DNA of 45,489 bases from an uncultured Eubacterium sp. (GTDB lineage Bacteria; Bacillota; Clostridia; Lachnospirales; Lachnospiraceae): NCBI GenBank assembly GCA_910579145.1, contig CAJTTQ010000012.1, positions 5,173 to 50,661 of the forward strand, written 5' to 3'. Of this stretch, positions 9,265-17,369 are shown one piece after another; within the stretch, counting starts at the first letter, position 1, and each line of letters begins with the position of its first letter. The notes below the pieces were generated by a model. That model did no database searches, was not told the origin of the DNA, and was given only the letters and a program-made list of their open reading frames with translations. The position numbers and the translations under genes were made by a program.

Positions 9265-9492
9265 TTATTCGACGATAAATGGATCGAGTTTCGAAAGGAT
9301 TTCATCTACGTTATTTTCGTTGTTCAGATCGATCGGCTTTGACAAGTCAAGGCTGAAAATGCCCATGATGGATTTTGCGTCGATCACATATCTTCCGGAA
9401 ACCAGATCAAACTCGGCATCGAATTTTGTCACTTCATTGACAAATGCTTTTACTTTGTCAATCGAGTTCAAAGAAATCCGTACTGTTTTCAT
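9265..9492 (-). CDS. HPr-like protein lacking the active-site histidine
   Basis: A 75-residue protein with the length and strand/helix layout of the phosphocarrier HPr: MKTVRISL strand, DKVKAFVNEV helix, GRYVIDAKSIMGIFSLDL region and C-terminal helix. HPr normally has a GxHARPA loop with the phosphorylated His near residue 15; here the loop reads NSIDKVKA with no His, so it cannot carry phosphate in the usual way. The later KSIMGIFSL resembles the regulatory-serine helix of HPr (Ser46 region), so a regulatory, HPr-kinase-linked role is possible but unproven. The ATG at 9492 has a perfect AGGAGG upstream. It is transcribed alone from its own promoter between thiI and mtaB. Confidence 0.75.
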   Translation of the reverse strand: MKTVRISLNSIDKVKAFVNEVTKFDAEFDLVSGRYVIDAKSIMGIFSLDLSKPIDLNNENNVDEILSKLDPFIVE

Positions 9493-9563
9493 CAGAGTAA
9501 CCTCCTTATTCAGATTCAGATGTATGATACACGGATGATTCCGTGATCGTAAAACACTCATTT

Positions 9564-9595
9564 ATTATACTATTATGTTATGGATTTTATGTCAA
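9564..9595 (-). promoter_or_regulatory. Sigma-A promoter of HPr-like gene
   Basis: On the minus strand TTGACA (9595-9590) is followed after 17 bases by TAGTAT (9572-9567), with TATAAT three bases further (9569-9564). It gives a leader of about 65 bases. Confidence 0.55.
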
Positions 9596-9670
9596 TGGAA
9601 AATTTAAACCAGTTGTTAGAAAAATCAACACTATTTTTGTGCAAATTGTAGAAAGGAACTGTGCCTGGAA

Positions 9671-11032
9671 ATGAAAGACCGTATGAAAGCAGCTTTTTTG
9701 ACGCTTGGGTGTAAAGTAAACTATTATGAAACAGAAAAGATGATGGCGGATTTTGAACAACATGGGTTTCAGGTTGTGGATTTTCACGAGAGTGCGGATG
9801 TATACGTGATCAATACGTGCACGGTAACGAATATGGCAGACCGCAAATCAAGGAAGATGATTCACCGGGCGAGGAAGAACAATCCGAACGGCGTCGTGGC
9901 TGCCGTGGGATGTTATGTGGAGAGTGCCGGAAAGGAAGGGGAAAGAGATACGCAGGCAGATCTTGTGCTGTTAAATTCGGAGAAGAAGGACGCCGCGCGG
10001 AGAGTCCTTTCTTATATGAAACAGCATGGCATGGCGGCCGCGGAGGGGCCGCATCGCGGGGAAGAACGAGGTATGCCGGAAAAAACAGTGTCTGGACGCA
10101 CGAGAAAATATATCAAGATCCAGGACGGCTGCAACCAGTTTTGCAGCTATTGTACGATCCCCTATGTGCGCGGCGGCGGTGTGCTCTCGAGCCGTCCGGC
10201 GGAGGATGTGCTCGAGGAGATCCGTCAGGCGGCGCGGCTCGGTTTTCAGGAGGTCGTTATCACCGGGATCCATCTATCTTCTTATGGGATTGATTGCTCT
10301 GAGGCAAAGCCCTCAAGTGCCCGGAAGTTTGTCCAGCTAAAAGGCGCGCCGCTTGTGGATCTGCTCCAGAAAGTGAACGAGGTGCCGGGGATCCATCGGA
10401 TCCGGCTCGGATCTTTGGAGCCGCGTATCCTTTGCCGGGAGTTTTTGGAAGGTCTTTCGCAGGTGGATAAACTGTGCCCGCATTTTCATCTGTCGCTCCA
10501 GAGCGGGTGCGATGCCACGCTGCGGCGGATGAACCGCCACTATACGGCCGAGCAGTACAGAGAGGGGTGTGACTGCATCCGGCGTTATTATGAGCATCCG
10601 GCGATCACAACCGATGTGATCGTGGGGTTTCCGGGAGAAACGGAAGAGGAATTTGAGATGACCAGGCGTTTTGTAAAAGACGTCCGGCTCGCGGATATCC
10701 ATGTGTTTCCGTACAGTGTGCGAACGGGAACGAAAGCGGCCCAGATGGACGGGCAGGTATCTCCAGACGCAAAGCGCCGGCGCACAGAGATTTTGATCGC
10801 GGACGCCGTCCAGTTGAAAACGGCGTATATGGGATGGTTTGTGGGAAAAATGGAAAAAGTGTTATTTGAAGAGGTCCGGGAGATTGACGGCCATCGTTTT
10901 TTGGTCGGCCACAATGAGCGGTATATGTTATTTGGCGTGCCGGTGCAGGAGGCGCTGGCCAACGGGTATCACGAGAATCAGATCGTCCAGGTGGAGATCG
11001 GGAGGCGAAATTGTCTTGCAGAACCATCTTGA
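9671..11032 (+). CDS. mtaB: tRNA (t6A37-C2)-methylthiotransferase
   Basis: A 453-residue radical-SAM enzyme that converts t6A to ms2t6A at position 37 of ANN-decoding tRNAs. The N-terminal UPF0004 domain carries the cysteines of the auxiliary Fe-S cluster (LGCKVNYYET, NTCTV, VGCYVE). The radical-SAM domain has the CxxxCxxC motif in CNQFCSYC around residues 156-163, then TGIHLSSYG and VGFPGETEEEF. A short C-terminal TRAM-like region follows (KVLFEEV...ENQIVQVEIG). The N-terminal LGCKVNYYE is typical of MtaB rather than MiaB or RimO. The ribosome binding site AAAGGA is 13 bases before the start, somewhat far. It stands alone after a divergent gap. Confidence 0.9.
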   Translation: MKDRMKAAFLTLGCKVNYYETEKMMADFEQHGFQVVDFHESADVYVINTCTVTNMADRKSRKMIHRARKNNPNGVVAAVGCYVESAGKEGERDTQADLVLLNSEKKDAARRVLSYMKQHGMAAAEGPHRGEERGMPEKTVSGRTRKYIKIQDGCNQFCSYCTIPYVRGGGVLSSRPAEDVLEEIRQAARLGFQEVVITGIHLSSYGIDCSEAKPSSARKFVQLKGAPLVDLLQKVNEVPGIHRIRLGSLEPRILCREFLEGLSQVDKLCPHFHLSLQSGCDATLRRMNRHYTAEQYREGCDCIRRYYEHPAITTDVIVGFPGETEEEFEMTRRFVKDVRLADIHVFPYSVRTGTKAAQMDGQVSPDAKRRRTEILIADAVQLKTAYMGWFVGKMEKVLFEEVREIDGHRFLVGHNERYMLFGVPVQEALANGYHENQIVQVEIGRRNCLAEPS

Positions 11033-11089
11033 AATCTCGATTGTTTGAGGGGCCCGTTGGAAATTTCCGCTCGAAGATGAAAAAAATAG

Positions 11090-11118
11090 TTGCGATTTTT
11101 AAATATTTATATTAAAAT
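11090..11118 (+). promoter_or_regulatory. Candidate promoter of ireB-ruvX operon
   Basis: TTGCGA (11090-11095), a 17-base spacer and TAAAAT (11113-11118) lie in a very AT-rich stretch before ireB. Confidence 0.5.
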
Positions 11119-11184
11119 AAAAGATAATTGTTTGATGAGATAGGGAAATAAGCTGTCGGAGTTTGAAAGGAGTATGGCAATCGT

Positions 11185-11445
11185 ATGCAGGAAATGAACA
11201 ATACACAGCTTTTTAAGGTGGATGTAGAGAAAGATTTTGATGTGAGGGATGTCATTGCTTCCGTTTATGCGGCACTGACCGAAAAAGGGTATAACCCTGT
11301 GAATCAGATCGTAGGGTATCTGATGTCGGGCGACCCTACGTATATCACGAGCCATAAAGGGGCGCGGAGTCTGATCATGCGGGCGGAACGGGATGAAGTG
11401 ATCGAGTTGTTTTTAGAAGATTATATAAAGAATAATTTGAAATGA
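11185..11445 (+). CDS. IreB family regulatory phosphoprotein (UPF0297)
   Basis: An 86-residue cytoplasmic protein matching the YrzL/IreB family over its whole length (FDVRDVIASVYAALTEKGYNPVNQIVGYL then SGDPTYITSH and a C-terminal acidic helix). In Enterococcus the family member is phosphorylated by the Ser/Thr kinase IreK and dampens cephalosporin tolerance; Thr7 lies in the equivalent N-terminal zone. The family is found upstream of ruvX across Firmicutes, and here the stop codon overlaps the ruvX start (ATGA), so the two are translationally coupled. No kinase gene is in the window. Confidence 0.88.
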   Translation: MQEMNNTQLFKVDVEKDFDVRDVIASVYAALTEKGYNPVNQIVGYLMSGDPTYITSHKGARSLIMRAERDEVIELFLEDYIKNNLK

Positions 11446-11873
11446 AGAGAATATTAGGACTTGACTACGGCTCTGTGACGGTAGGGGTGGCGGTTAGTGA
11501 CGCGCTGCTCATTACGGCACAGCCGGTTGAAGTAATAAAAAGGAAACAGGAAACGAAACTGCGTCAGACTCTGGCAAGGATCGATCAATTGATCGCCGAG
11601 TATGAAGTAGAAACGATTTGTTTGGGGTATCCTAAGAATATGAACAATACTCTTGGGGAACGAGTACAGCGAACGGAAGAATTTAGAGATAAGCTTGTGA
11701 AACGAACGGGTTTGGAAGTAGTACTGTGGGATGAAAGACTGACTACCGTATCCGCTATGGAGGTTCTGAAAGAGGGGAACGTGCGACGTGAGGACCGGAA
11801 AAAATATGTGGATAAGATAGCGGCAGCATTTATTCTGCAGGGCTACTTAGATTCATTGCGTGTCGAAAAGTGA
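11442..11873 (+). CDS. ruvX: Holliday junction resolvase-like nuclease / pre-16S rRNA nuclease
   Basis: A 143-residue RNase H-fold protein of the YqgF/RuvX family, thought to trim the 5' end of 16S rRNA and possibly resolve recombination junctions. The conserved GLDYGSVTVGVAVSD holds the first catalytic Asp, LGYPKNMNNTLGER the central motif with a Glu just before it (VETICLG), and WDERLTTVSA the C-terminal acidic residue. Full family length. It overlaps ireB by four bases and is followed closely by the DUF1292 gene, the gene order known as yrzL-yrrK-yrzB in Bacillus. Confidence 0.92.
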   Translation: MKRILGLDYGSVTVGVAVSDALLITAQPVEVIKRKQETKLRQTLARIDQLIAEYEVETICLGYPKNMNNTLGERVQRTEEFRDKLVKRTGLEVVLWDERLTTVSAMEVLKEGNVRREDRKKYVDKIAAAFILQGYLDSLRVEK

Positions 11874-11887
11874 AAAGGAGAGAAGCC

Positions 11888-12172
11888 GTGGGAAAAAATG
11901 GTGAGATTGTGCTTACTGCTGAGGATGGCAGCGAGGAGGCTTTTTTTGTTGTGGAAAAAGCGGAGATCGCGGGAAGGGTGTACCTTCTTGTGACCGATCA
12001 GGAATGGAACGAAGAGAATGAAGAAGAGGGAGAAGCGCTGATCTTACGCGTCAGGGAAGAGGAAGACGGGAGTGATATGGTGCGCTGCGACGTTGTCGAA
12101 GACGAAAAGGAATTGGTGGTCGTATCGAAATATTTTGAAGAGCTGATGGAGGATATCGATCTCTCCATGTAG
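11888..12172 (+). CDS. DUF1292 (YrzB-like) acidic protein
   Basis: A 94-residue, very acidic protein with the DUF1292 pattern: I/V-x-L-x-x-E/D-G-S-E near the N-terminus (VLTAEDGSEEAFFVV), then YLLVTDQE and a C-terminal VVSKYFEELMED. Function is unknown; the family is restricted mainly to Firmicutes and nearly always follows ruvX, which suggests a role tied to ruvX or to its operon rather than to a pathway. The GTG at 11888 is preferred because AAAGGAG lies seven bases upstream; an upstream GTG at 11870 overlaps the ruvX stop and has no ribosome binding site. Confidence 0.8.
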   Translation: MGKNGEIVLTAEDGSEEAFFVVEKAEIAGRVYLLVTDQEWNEENEEEGEALILRVREEEDGSDMVRCDVVEDEKELVVVSKYFEELMEDIDLSM

Positions 12173-12190
12173 GAGAAAGTGTGCGTGCAC

Positions 12191-12204
12191 ACACTAATTA
12201 GTGT
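12191..12204. promoter_or_regulatory. Perfect 14-bp palindrome ahead of RNase J gene
   Basis: ACACTAATTAGTGT is its own reverse complement, and it is preceded by an imperfect AGTGTG/CACACT repeat (12177-12194). It lies between the DUF1292 stop and the rnj ribosome binding site. It could be an operator for a dimeric repressor or a short RNA hairpin; it has no T tail and so is not a standard terminator. Confidence 0.35.
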
Positions 12205-12267
12205 ATGGAAAAAGATATGAAATAAAAATCATAGAATCAATGAAGAAAAGAGAGGTGCAACAATATT

Positions 12268-13941
12268 TTGAGTAAAAAAACAAAAACAGGGAATGAAAAA
12301 GTGCGTATCATCCCGCTGGGTGGATTGGAACAGATCGGAATGAATATTACGGCATTTGAGACGGAAAACAGCATTATCGTGGTGGACTGCGGGCTGGCGT
12401 TTCCAGAAGATGATATGCTCGGGGTGGATCTGGTCATACCGGATGTGACCTATCTGAAAGACCACAGGGAAAAAGTGAAGGGATTTGTTATTACCCACGG
12501 ACATGAGGACCATATCGGGGCGTTGCCGTATATCCTAAAAGAACTCAATGTGCCGGTGTATGCGACGAAACTTACGATGGCGATCATTGAGAACAAATTG
12601 AAAGAGCATAACCTGCTGGGGTTGGTGAGGCGAAAGGTCGTTTCGTATGGGCAGTATATCAATCTCGGGGATTACCGTATCGAGTTTATCCGTACGAACC
12701 ACAGCATCGCGGATTCGGCGGCGCTGGCGATCTACACACCGGCCGGCGTGATCGTGCATACCGGCGATTTCAAGGTGGATTATACGCCGGTTTACGGGGA
12801 CAGCATTGACCTTGCCCGGTTCGGGGAACTCGGGAAGAAAGGCGTACTCGCTCTGATGGCAGACAGTACAAACGTACTGAAGCCAGGATTTACGATGTCA
12901 GAGAAAACGGTGGGAGAGACGTTTGATACGATCTTTGCGGAAAATGAGAAGAACCGCATCATCGTGGCCACGTTCGCGTCGAATGTGGACCGTGTGCAGC
13001 AGATCATCAATTCGGCGCATAAGTACAAACGTAAAGTGATCGTAGAGGGACGCAGCATGGTAAACATTTTAGAGATTGCCGTGGATCTCGGATATATAAA
13101 GGCGCCGGATAATATTATCATCAGTTTGGACGAGATGAAAAATTATACCGATGACCAGATCGTGCTGATCACGACCGGAAGCCAGGGCGAGGCGATGGCG
13201 GCTCTTTCACGCATCGCGGCGTCCATTCACCGCAGCGTGACGATCAAGCCGGGAGATACGGTCATCTTTAGTTCCAATCCGATTCCGGGAAATGAAAAGA
13301 GTGTGTCCAAGGTGATCAATGAACTGTCGATGAAGGGGGCGAAAGTCATTTTCCAGGATGCCCACGTTTCGGGACATGCCTGCCAGGAAGAGCTGAAACT
13401 GATCTATTCGCTCGTGAGGCCGAAATTCGCGATCCCGGTGCACGGTGAGTACCGCCACCTTCTCCGCCACAGTGAGCTGGCGCAGGAGATGGGGATTCCG
13501 AAAGAAAACGTCATGATCATGAGTTCCGGCAACATCCTGGAATTAAAAGAAGACGGCATGAAAGTCGTTGGAGATGTGCAGGCGCAGGGGATCATGGTAG
13601 ACGGGCTCGGCGTCGGCGATGTCGGAAACATCGTTTTGCGTGACAGACAGCATCTCTCGGAAAACGGCCTGATGGTTGTTGTCCTCACGCTGGAGCGCGG
13701 TTCGAATCAGATCCTTTCGGGGCCGGATATTGTATCGAGGGGATTTGTGTATGTGAGAGAGGCGGAAAACCTGATGGACGAGTGTCTGGAGATCGTCAAT
13801 ATCGCGCTTGACCGGCTGAGTGACAGGGGGATTTCGGACTGGGGAAGGATCAAGTCGGAGATCAAAGATTCCCTCAATGATTTTCTGTGGAAGAAGACAA
13901 AGCGGAATCCGATGATACTGCCGATCATTATGGAAGTATAA
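12268..13941 (+). CDS. rnj: Ribonuclease J
   Basis: A 557-residue metallo-beta-lactamase/beta-CASP ribonuclease with 5'-3' exonuclease and endonuclease activity, central to mRNA decay and rRNA maturation in Firmicutes. The zinc motif HGHEDH occupies residues 77-82 (His77, His79, Asp81, His82). Further beta-lactamase and CASP motifs follow (NHSIADS, HTGDFKVD, ADSTN, TTGSQGE, SNPIPGNE, HVSGHACQEE, PVHGEYRHL), and a C-terminal alpha/beta domain completes the usual length. It starts with TTG, with GAGAGG 12 bases upstream. In Bacillus the gene is not in the ruvX cluster; its insertion here between DUF1292 and mltG-like genes is seen in Lachnospiraceae as I remember them. J1 and J2 cannot be separated from sequence. 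Confidence 0.93.
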   Translation: MSKKTKTGNEKVRIIPLGGLEQIGMNITAFETENSIIVVDCGLAFPEDDMLGVDLVIPDVTYLKDHREKVKGFVITHGHEDHIGALPYILKELNVPVYATKLTMAIIENKLKEHNLLGLVRRKVVSYGQYINLGDYRIEFIRTNHSIADSAALAIYTPAGVIVHTGDFKVDYTPVYGDSIDLARFGELGKKGVLALMADSTNVLKPGFTMSEKTVGETFDTIFAENEKNRIIVATFASNVDRVQQIINSAHKYKRKVIVEGRSMVNILEIAVDLGYIKAPDNIIISLDEMKNYTDDQIVLITTGSQGEAMAALSRIAASIHRSVTIKPGDTVIFSSNPIPGNEKSVSKVINELSMKGAKVIFQDAHVSGHACQEELKLIYSLVRPKFAIPVHGEYRHLLRHSELAQEMGIPKENVMIMSSGNILELKEDGMKVVGDVQAQGIMVDGLGVGDVGNIVLRDRQHLSENGLMVVVLTLERGSNQILSGPDIVSRGFVYVREAENLMDECLEIVNIALDRLSDRGISDWGRIKSEIKDSLNDFLWKKTKRNPMILPIIMEV

Positions 13942-13966
13942 AACGGATGCAGAGAGGAGGGCGTTT

Positions 13967-14368
13967 ATGGCAGGGAAAGCGGAAAAGGGGAATGCGACAG
14001 CGCTGCTTTTTATACGGGGATTTCTGATCCTCTTACTCAATGCCATTTTTTATGTCGTAATCGTTCTCGGCGCTGTGGAGGTATGTCAATTATCATATTC
14101 ATTTGCCAATGAAGTTTTTGGCGACGTGGTGGCGGAGCCGCCGCCGGGCAGGAACCAGACATTTGTGGTCGCGGAAGCGGATGACGCGATGACGATTGCG
14201 CGAAACCTCGAAAAGGAAGGGATCGTTCCGAATGCGTATTCATTCTACATTCGTCTCCGTCTATCCCAGAGCAGTAAGAATATTATCGTGGCAGGGAGCT
14301 ATGAACTGAATACGAGTATGACTTATAAAGAAATATTAGAAAAAATAGTAAAGGGAGTCAGTGGATGA
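13967..14368 (+). CDS. MltG/YceG N-terminal-like membrane protein without catalytic domain
   Basis: A 133-residue protein with one membrane segment (about residues 16-42, LLFIRGFLILLLNAIFYVV) followed by an extracytoplasmic domain. The part FVVAEADDAMTIARNLEKEGIVPNAY...GSYELNTSMTYKEILEKIVKG is the LysM-like segment that precedes the transglycosylase domain in MltG (YceG/YrrL). The catalytic domain with its Glu is absent; the frame ends cleanly and overlaps the next start codon (ATGA), so this is a designed short form and not a broken gene. It occupies the position that yrrL holds in the Bacillus order. It may modulate glycan-strand length without cutting, which is speculation. Confidence 0.7.
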   Translation: MAGKAEKGNATALLFIRGFLILLLNAIFYVVIVLGAVEVCQLSYSFANEVFGDVVAEPPPGRNQTFVVAEADDAMTIARNLEKEGIVPNAYSFYIRLRLSQSSKNIIVAGSYELNTSMTYKEILEKIVKGVSG

Positions 14369-15033
14369 ACCAAAACGAGGAGAGGGCCGAAGTGTTTTTT
14401 GACACGCTGCGCATGGAATTACCGGCTTACATTACAGAGCTTGAACGAGAGGCGGTTCGCGATGAGGTGCCTGTGATCCGCCGGGCGGTTCGGGATCTTC
14501 TCCGCTATCTGCTGCGCGTGAACCGTCCGAAAAAAGTGCTGGAAGTCGGAACGGCGGTCGGTTATTCCGCCTTGTTTATGAAAGAGTGCCTGCCCGCTGC
14601 ATCCCGCATCACAACGATCGAAAAGGTACAAATGCGGCTGGTAAAGGCGCGGGAAAACTTTGAAATGTACGACCGGGAGAAGCGGATCCGCCTGGTGGAG
14701 GGAGACGCATGTGAGAAGCTTGTAGAGATGGCGGATAGAGAGGATTCCTTTGATTTCATTTTTATGGATGCCGCAAAGGGGCAGTATTTGAATTTCCTGC
14801 CGTCGATCCTGTCAATCCTTCGTCCGGGCGGTATTTTGGTATCGGATAATATCCTTCATGACTGTGATGTGCTGGAATCGCGGTATGCGGTGAAACGACG
14901 CGACCGGACGATCCACGCCAGGATGAGGGAATATCTGTATACGATCACCCATATGGAAGAACTGGAAACAATCTGTCTTTCATTGGGAGACGGCGTTACG
15001 GTCAGTACGAGGATGAACAGTACAATACACTAG
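14365..15033 (+). CDS. O-methyltransferase, probable tRNA 5-hydroxyuridine methyltransferase
   Basis: A 222-residue class I SAM-dependent methyltransferase. The SAM-binding motif is VLEVGTAVGYSALFM, the metal/substrate aspartate is in DFIFMDAAKGQY, and the core ends with GGILVSDNIL. This is the catechol-O-methyltransferase-like family that includes Bacillus TrmR (YrrM), which methylates 5-hydroxyuridine at the tRNA wobble position to 5-methoxyuridine. The assignment is supported by the next gene, a U32 protein of the kind (TrhP) that makes the hydroxyuridine. A four-base overlap couples it to the MltG-like gene upstream. Without the neighbours it could also be called a caffeoyl-CoA-type O-methyltransferase. 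Confidence 0.8.
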   Translation: MNQNEERAEVFFDTLRMELPAYITELEREAVRDEVPVIRRAVRDLLRYLLRVNRPKKVLEVGTAVGYSALFMKECLPAASRITTIEKVQMRLVKARENFEMYDREKRIRLVEGDACEKLVEMADREDSFDFIFMDAAKGQYLNFLPSILSILRPGGILVSDNILHDCDVLESRYAVKRRDRTIHARMREYLYTITHMEELETICLSLGDGVTVSTRMNSTIH

Positions 15034-15103
15034 TATGGAGAAGCCGATAGCGGCGGAATCAAAAAAGTCAGCCTGTTTCAGGCCGAGAAAGCGGGAGAGT
15101 AAG

Positions 15104-16345
15104 ATGAAGAGAAGAAGACCGGAAATACTCGCGCCGGCAAGTTGTCTGGATGTTCTGAAGACAGCTGTAGAATATGGTGCGGATGCGGTTTATATCGGTG
15201 GGGAAATGTATGGACTGCGGGCGAAAGCAAAGAATTTCTCTTTTGATGATATGAAAAAGGGGATCAACTACGCCCATGAGAGGGGAAAAAAAGTATATGT
15301 GACAGCAAATATTACGGCACACAACCGGGATCTGGATGGCGTGAGACAGTATTTTGAGGAATTGAAGGAGATCCAGCCGGATGCCCTGATCATTTCGGAT
15401 CCGGGTGTGTTTTCTATCGCGAGGGAAGTATGTCCGGAAATTGATGTCCATATCAGTACACAGAGTAACAATGTAAATGAAATGACGTTTCGTTTCTGGT
15501 ACGAGCAGGGCGCGTCCCGTGTCGTGACGGCGAGAGAGCTTTCTTTAGGGGAAATCCGGGAAATCCGGGAGAATATACCGGATGAGCTGGAAATTGAAAC
15601 GTTTGTGCATGGGGCGATGTGTATTTCGTACTCTGGCCGCTGCCTTTTGAGCAACTATTTTACCGGACGCGACGCGAACCTCGGCGCATGTACGCATCCG
15701 TGCCGGTGGAAGTACTATATTATGGAGGAAAAGCGTCCGGGAGAGTATCTTCCGGTCGAGGAAAATGAGAGAGGAACTTATATTTTCAACTCGAAGGACC
15801 TGTGTATGATCGAGCATATCCCGGAGCTGGTTGAGGCGGGGATCGATAGTTTTAAAATAGAGGGACGTATGAAGACGGCGCTGTATGTGGCAGTTGTTTC
15901 AAGAACATACCGGATGGCGGTCGATGATTATCTGAACGATCCGGCGCTGTACAAGAGCAGGATCCCGTACTATCAGGAAGAGATCGCGAAGTGTACCTAT
16001 CGTCAGTTTACGACGGGGTTCTTCTTCGGGCCGGTCACGCATGAGGGCCAGATTTATGACAATAACACGTATGTAAAGGGATTTGTTTATCTCGGTATGA
16101 TCGAGCAGGTGGAAGACGATGGAACGGGATGGTTTGAGCAGAAAAATAAATTCTCCGTAGGGGATGCGGTGGAGGTCATGAAACCATCCGGCGAAAATGT
16201 GCGGACAAATGTGGCTGCTATGTTTGACGAAGAGGGAACGGCGGTTGACAGCTGCCCGCATCCCGGACAGCGGATACGGATCGATTTGGCGTGTGAGCTT
16301 GCCCCGTTTGATATCATACGGAGAATGGGGGATGGATCGATATGA
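15104..16345 (+). CDS. U32 family protein, probable tRNA 5-hydroxyuridine synthesis (TrhP-like)
   Basis: A 413-residue protein annotated by family as peptidase U32. The family signature is clear: ETFVHGAMCISYSGRCLLSNY followed by CTHPCRW, whose cysteines probably hold an Fe-S cluster. Members next to trmR (YrrN/YrrO of Bacillus, TrhP/YegQ of E. coli) are needed for prephenate-dependent 5-hydroxyuridine formation in tRNA; protease activity is doubtful. The ATG at 15104 is chosen because GGGAGAG is upstream and the following KRRRPEILAPA is the family N-terminus; an in-frame ATG at 15035 would add 23 poorly conserved residues. The stop overlaps the birA start (ATGA). Confidence 0.85.
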   Translation: MKRRRPEILAPASCLDVLKTAVEYGADAVYIGGEMYGLRAKAKNFSFDDMKKGINYAHERGKKVYVTANITAHNRDLDGVRQYFEELKEIQPDALIISDPGVFSIAREVCPEIDVHISTQSNNVNEMTFRFWYEQGASRVVTARELSLGEIREIRENIPDELEIETFVHGAMCISYSGRCLLSNYFTGRDANLGACTHPCRWKYYIMEEKRPGEYLPVEENERGTYIFNSKDLCMIEHIPELVEAGIDSFKIEGRMKTALYVAVVSRTYRMAVDDYLNDPALYKSRIPYYQEEIAKCTYRQFTTGFFFGPVTHEGQIYDNNTYVKGFVYLGMIEQVEDDGTGWFEQKNKFSVGDAVEVMKPSGENVRTNVAAMFDEEGTAVDSCPHPGQRIRIDLACELAPFDIIRRMGDGSI

Positions 16346-17334
16346 GCGTAAAGACCGAGCTCCTGTCTATTTTGGAGGCAAACAGGGAGAAAGATCTATC
16401 CGGCGAGGAAATAGCGAATCGGCTCGGTGTGTCGCGCACATCGGTATGGAAAGCGGTAAAAGCCCTGAAAGAGGAAGGATATAAGATCCGTGCCGTGAAT
16501 AACCGCGGCTACCGGCTGGAGGGTTCCAATGATGTGATCAGTGCAGAAGGGATCCGGCTCGGACTGGAAGAGAGATACCGGGACCTGCCGATCGAAGTGT
16601 ATAAAAAGGTGGGATCTACGAATGTAGAATTAAAACGCCGGGCGCTTGACGGGGGGGCACACGGACTCACCCTTTTGGCGGAGGAGCAGACAGGTGGAAA
16701 GGGACGTCTGGGAAGGAGTTTCTATTCCCCGCCGGGCACAGGTATCTACATGAGCATTTTGCTGAAACCCGAAATGGGTGGTTCGGATGCGGTGCTGATC
16801 ACGACGGCGGCGTCGGTAGCTGTATGCCGCGGCATAAAGAATGTATTGGACATAGAAACCCGGATCAAATGGGTGAACGATATTTATTTTGAGGACAAAA
16901 AGGTTTGCGGTATATTGACGGAGGCGATTTCGGATTTTGAGATGGGCAGGATCGATTCTGCCATTTTGGGGATCGGCATCAATTACCGCACAGAGGATTT
17001 TCCGCAGGAATTGGTGGAGCGGGCGGGGTGTATCGGGCAGGGGAACCTTCCTCCCCGAAATGAGTTAGTGGCATCTGTGCTAAATGAGTTTTGGAATATT
17101 TACGAACATCTGACAGAACGTGAATTTATGAAGGAATACCGGATGCGTTCCAATGTGATCGGAAGAGAGGTACGTTTTTTGGAGCGCGATGAGTGGAGGG
17201 AAGCAAGAGCGCTCGATATTGATGACGATGGGGGACTCGTCGTAGAATGGGAAGAGGCCAGAGGAAAAAAAGTGAGACGAACCCTTCATACCGGAGAGAT
17301 TACGCTGCGCATAAAAAAAGGTTTGCCGTCGTGA
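16342..17334 (+). CDS. birA: Biotin-protein ligase and biotin repressor
   Basis: A 330-residue bifunctional protein. Residues 1-65 are a winged helix (GEEIANRLGVSRTSVWKAVKALKEEGY) that binds the biotin operator; the rest is the ligase that makes biotinyl-5'-AMP and loads carboxylases. Catalytic signatures are GRLGRSFYSPPGTGIYMS (the biotin/AMP loop), KWVNDIYF (usual KWPNDI) and GILTEA; a C-terminal SH3-like domain with EVRFLERDE completes it. The proline of KWPND is replaced by valine, a minor change. It is the last gene of the long plus-strand run and converges with a membrane protein gene. Biotin synthesis or transport genes are not in the window. Confidence 0.92.
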   Translation: MSVKTELLSILEANREKDLSGEEIANRLGVSRTSVWKAVKALKEEGYKIRAVNNRGYRLEGSNDVISAEGIRLGLEERYRDLPIEVYKKVGSTNVELKRRALDGGAHGLTLLAEEQTGGKGRLGRSFYSPPGTGIYMSILLKPEMGGSDAVLITTAASVAVCRGIKNVLDIETRIKWVNDIYFEDKKVCGILTEAISDFEMGRIDSAILGIGINYRTEDFPQELVERAGCIGQGNLPPRNELVASVLNEFWNIYEHLTEREFMKEYRMRSNVIGREVRFLERDEWREARALDIDDDGGLVVEWEEARGKKVRRTLHTGEITLRIKKGLPS

Positions 17335-17369
17335 ACGTGAAACAGTGCACGATTGCAACCCTTTTTTCA

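Noticed and set aside
9103..9538. Plus-strand frames after thiI
   Set aside because: They run through the minus-strand HPr-like gene and its terminator; composition is not protein-like.
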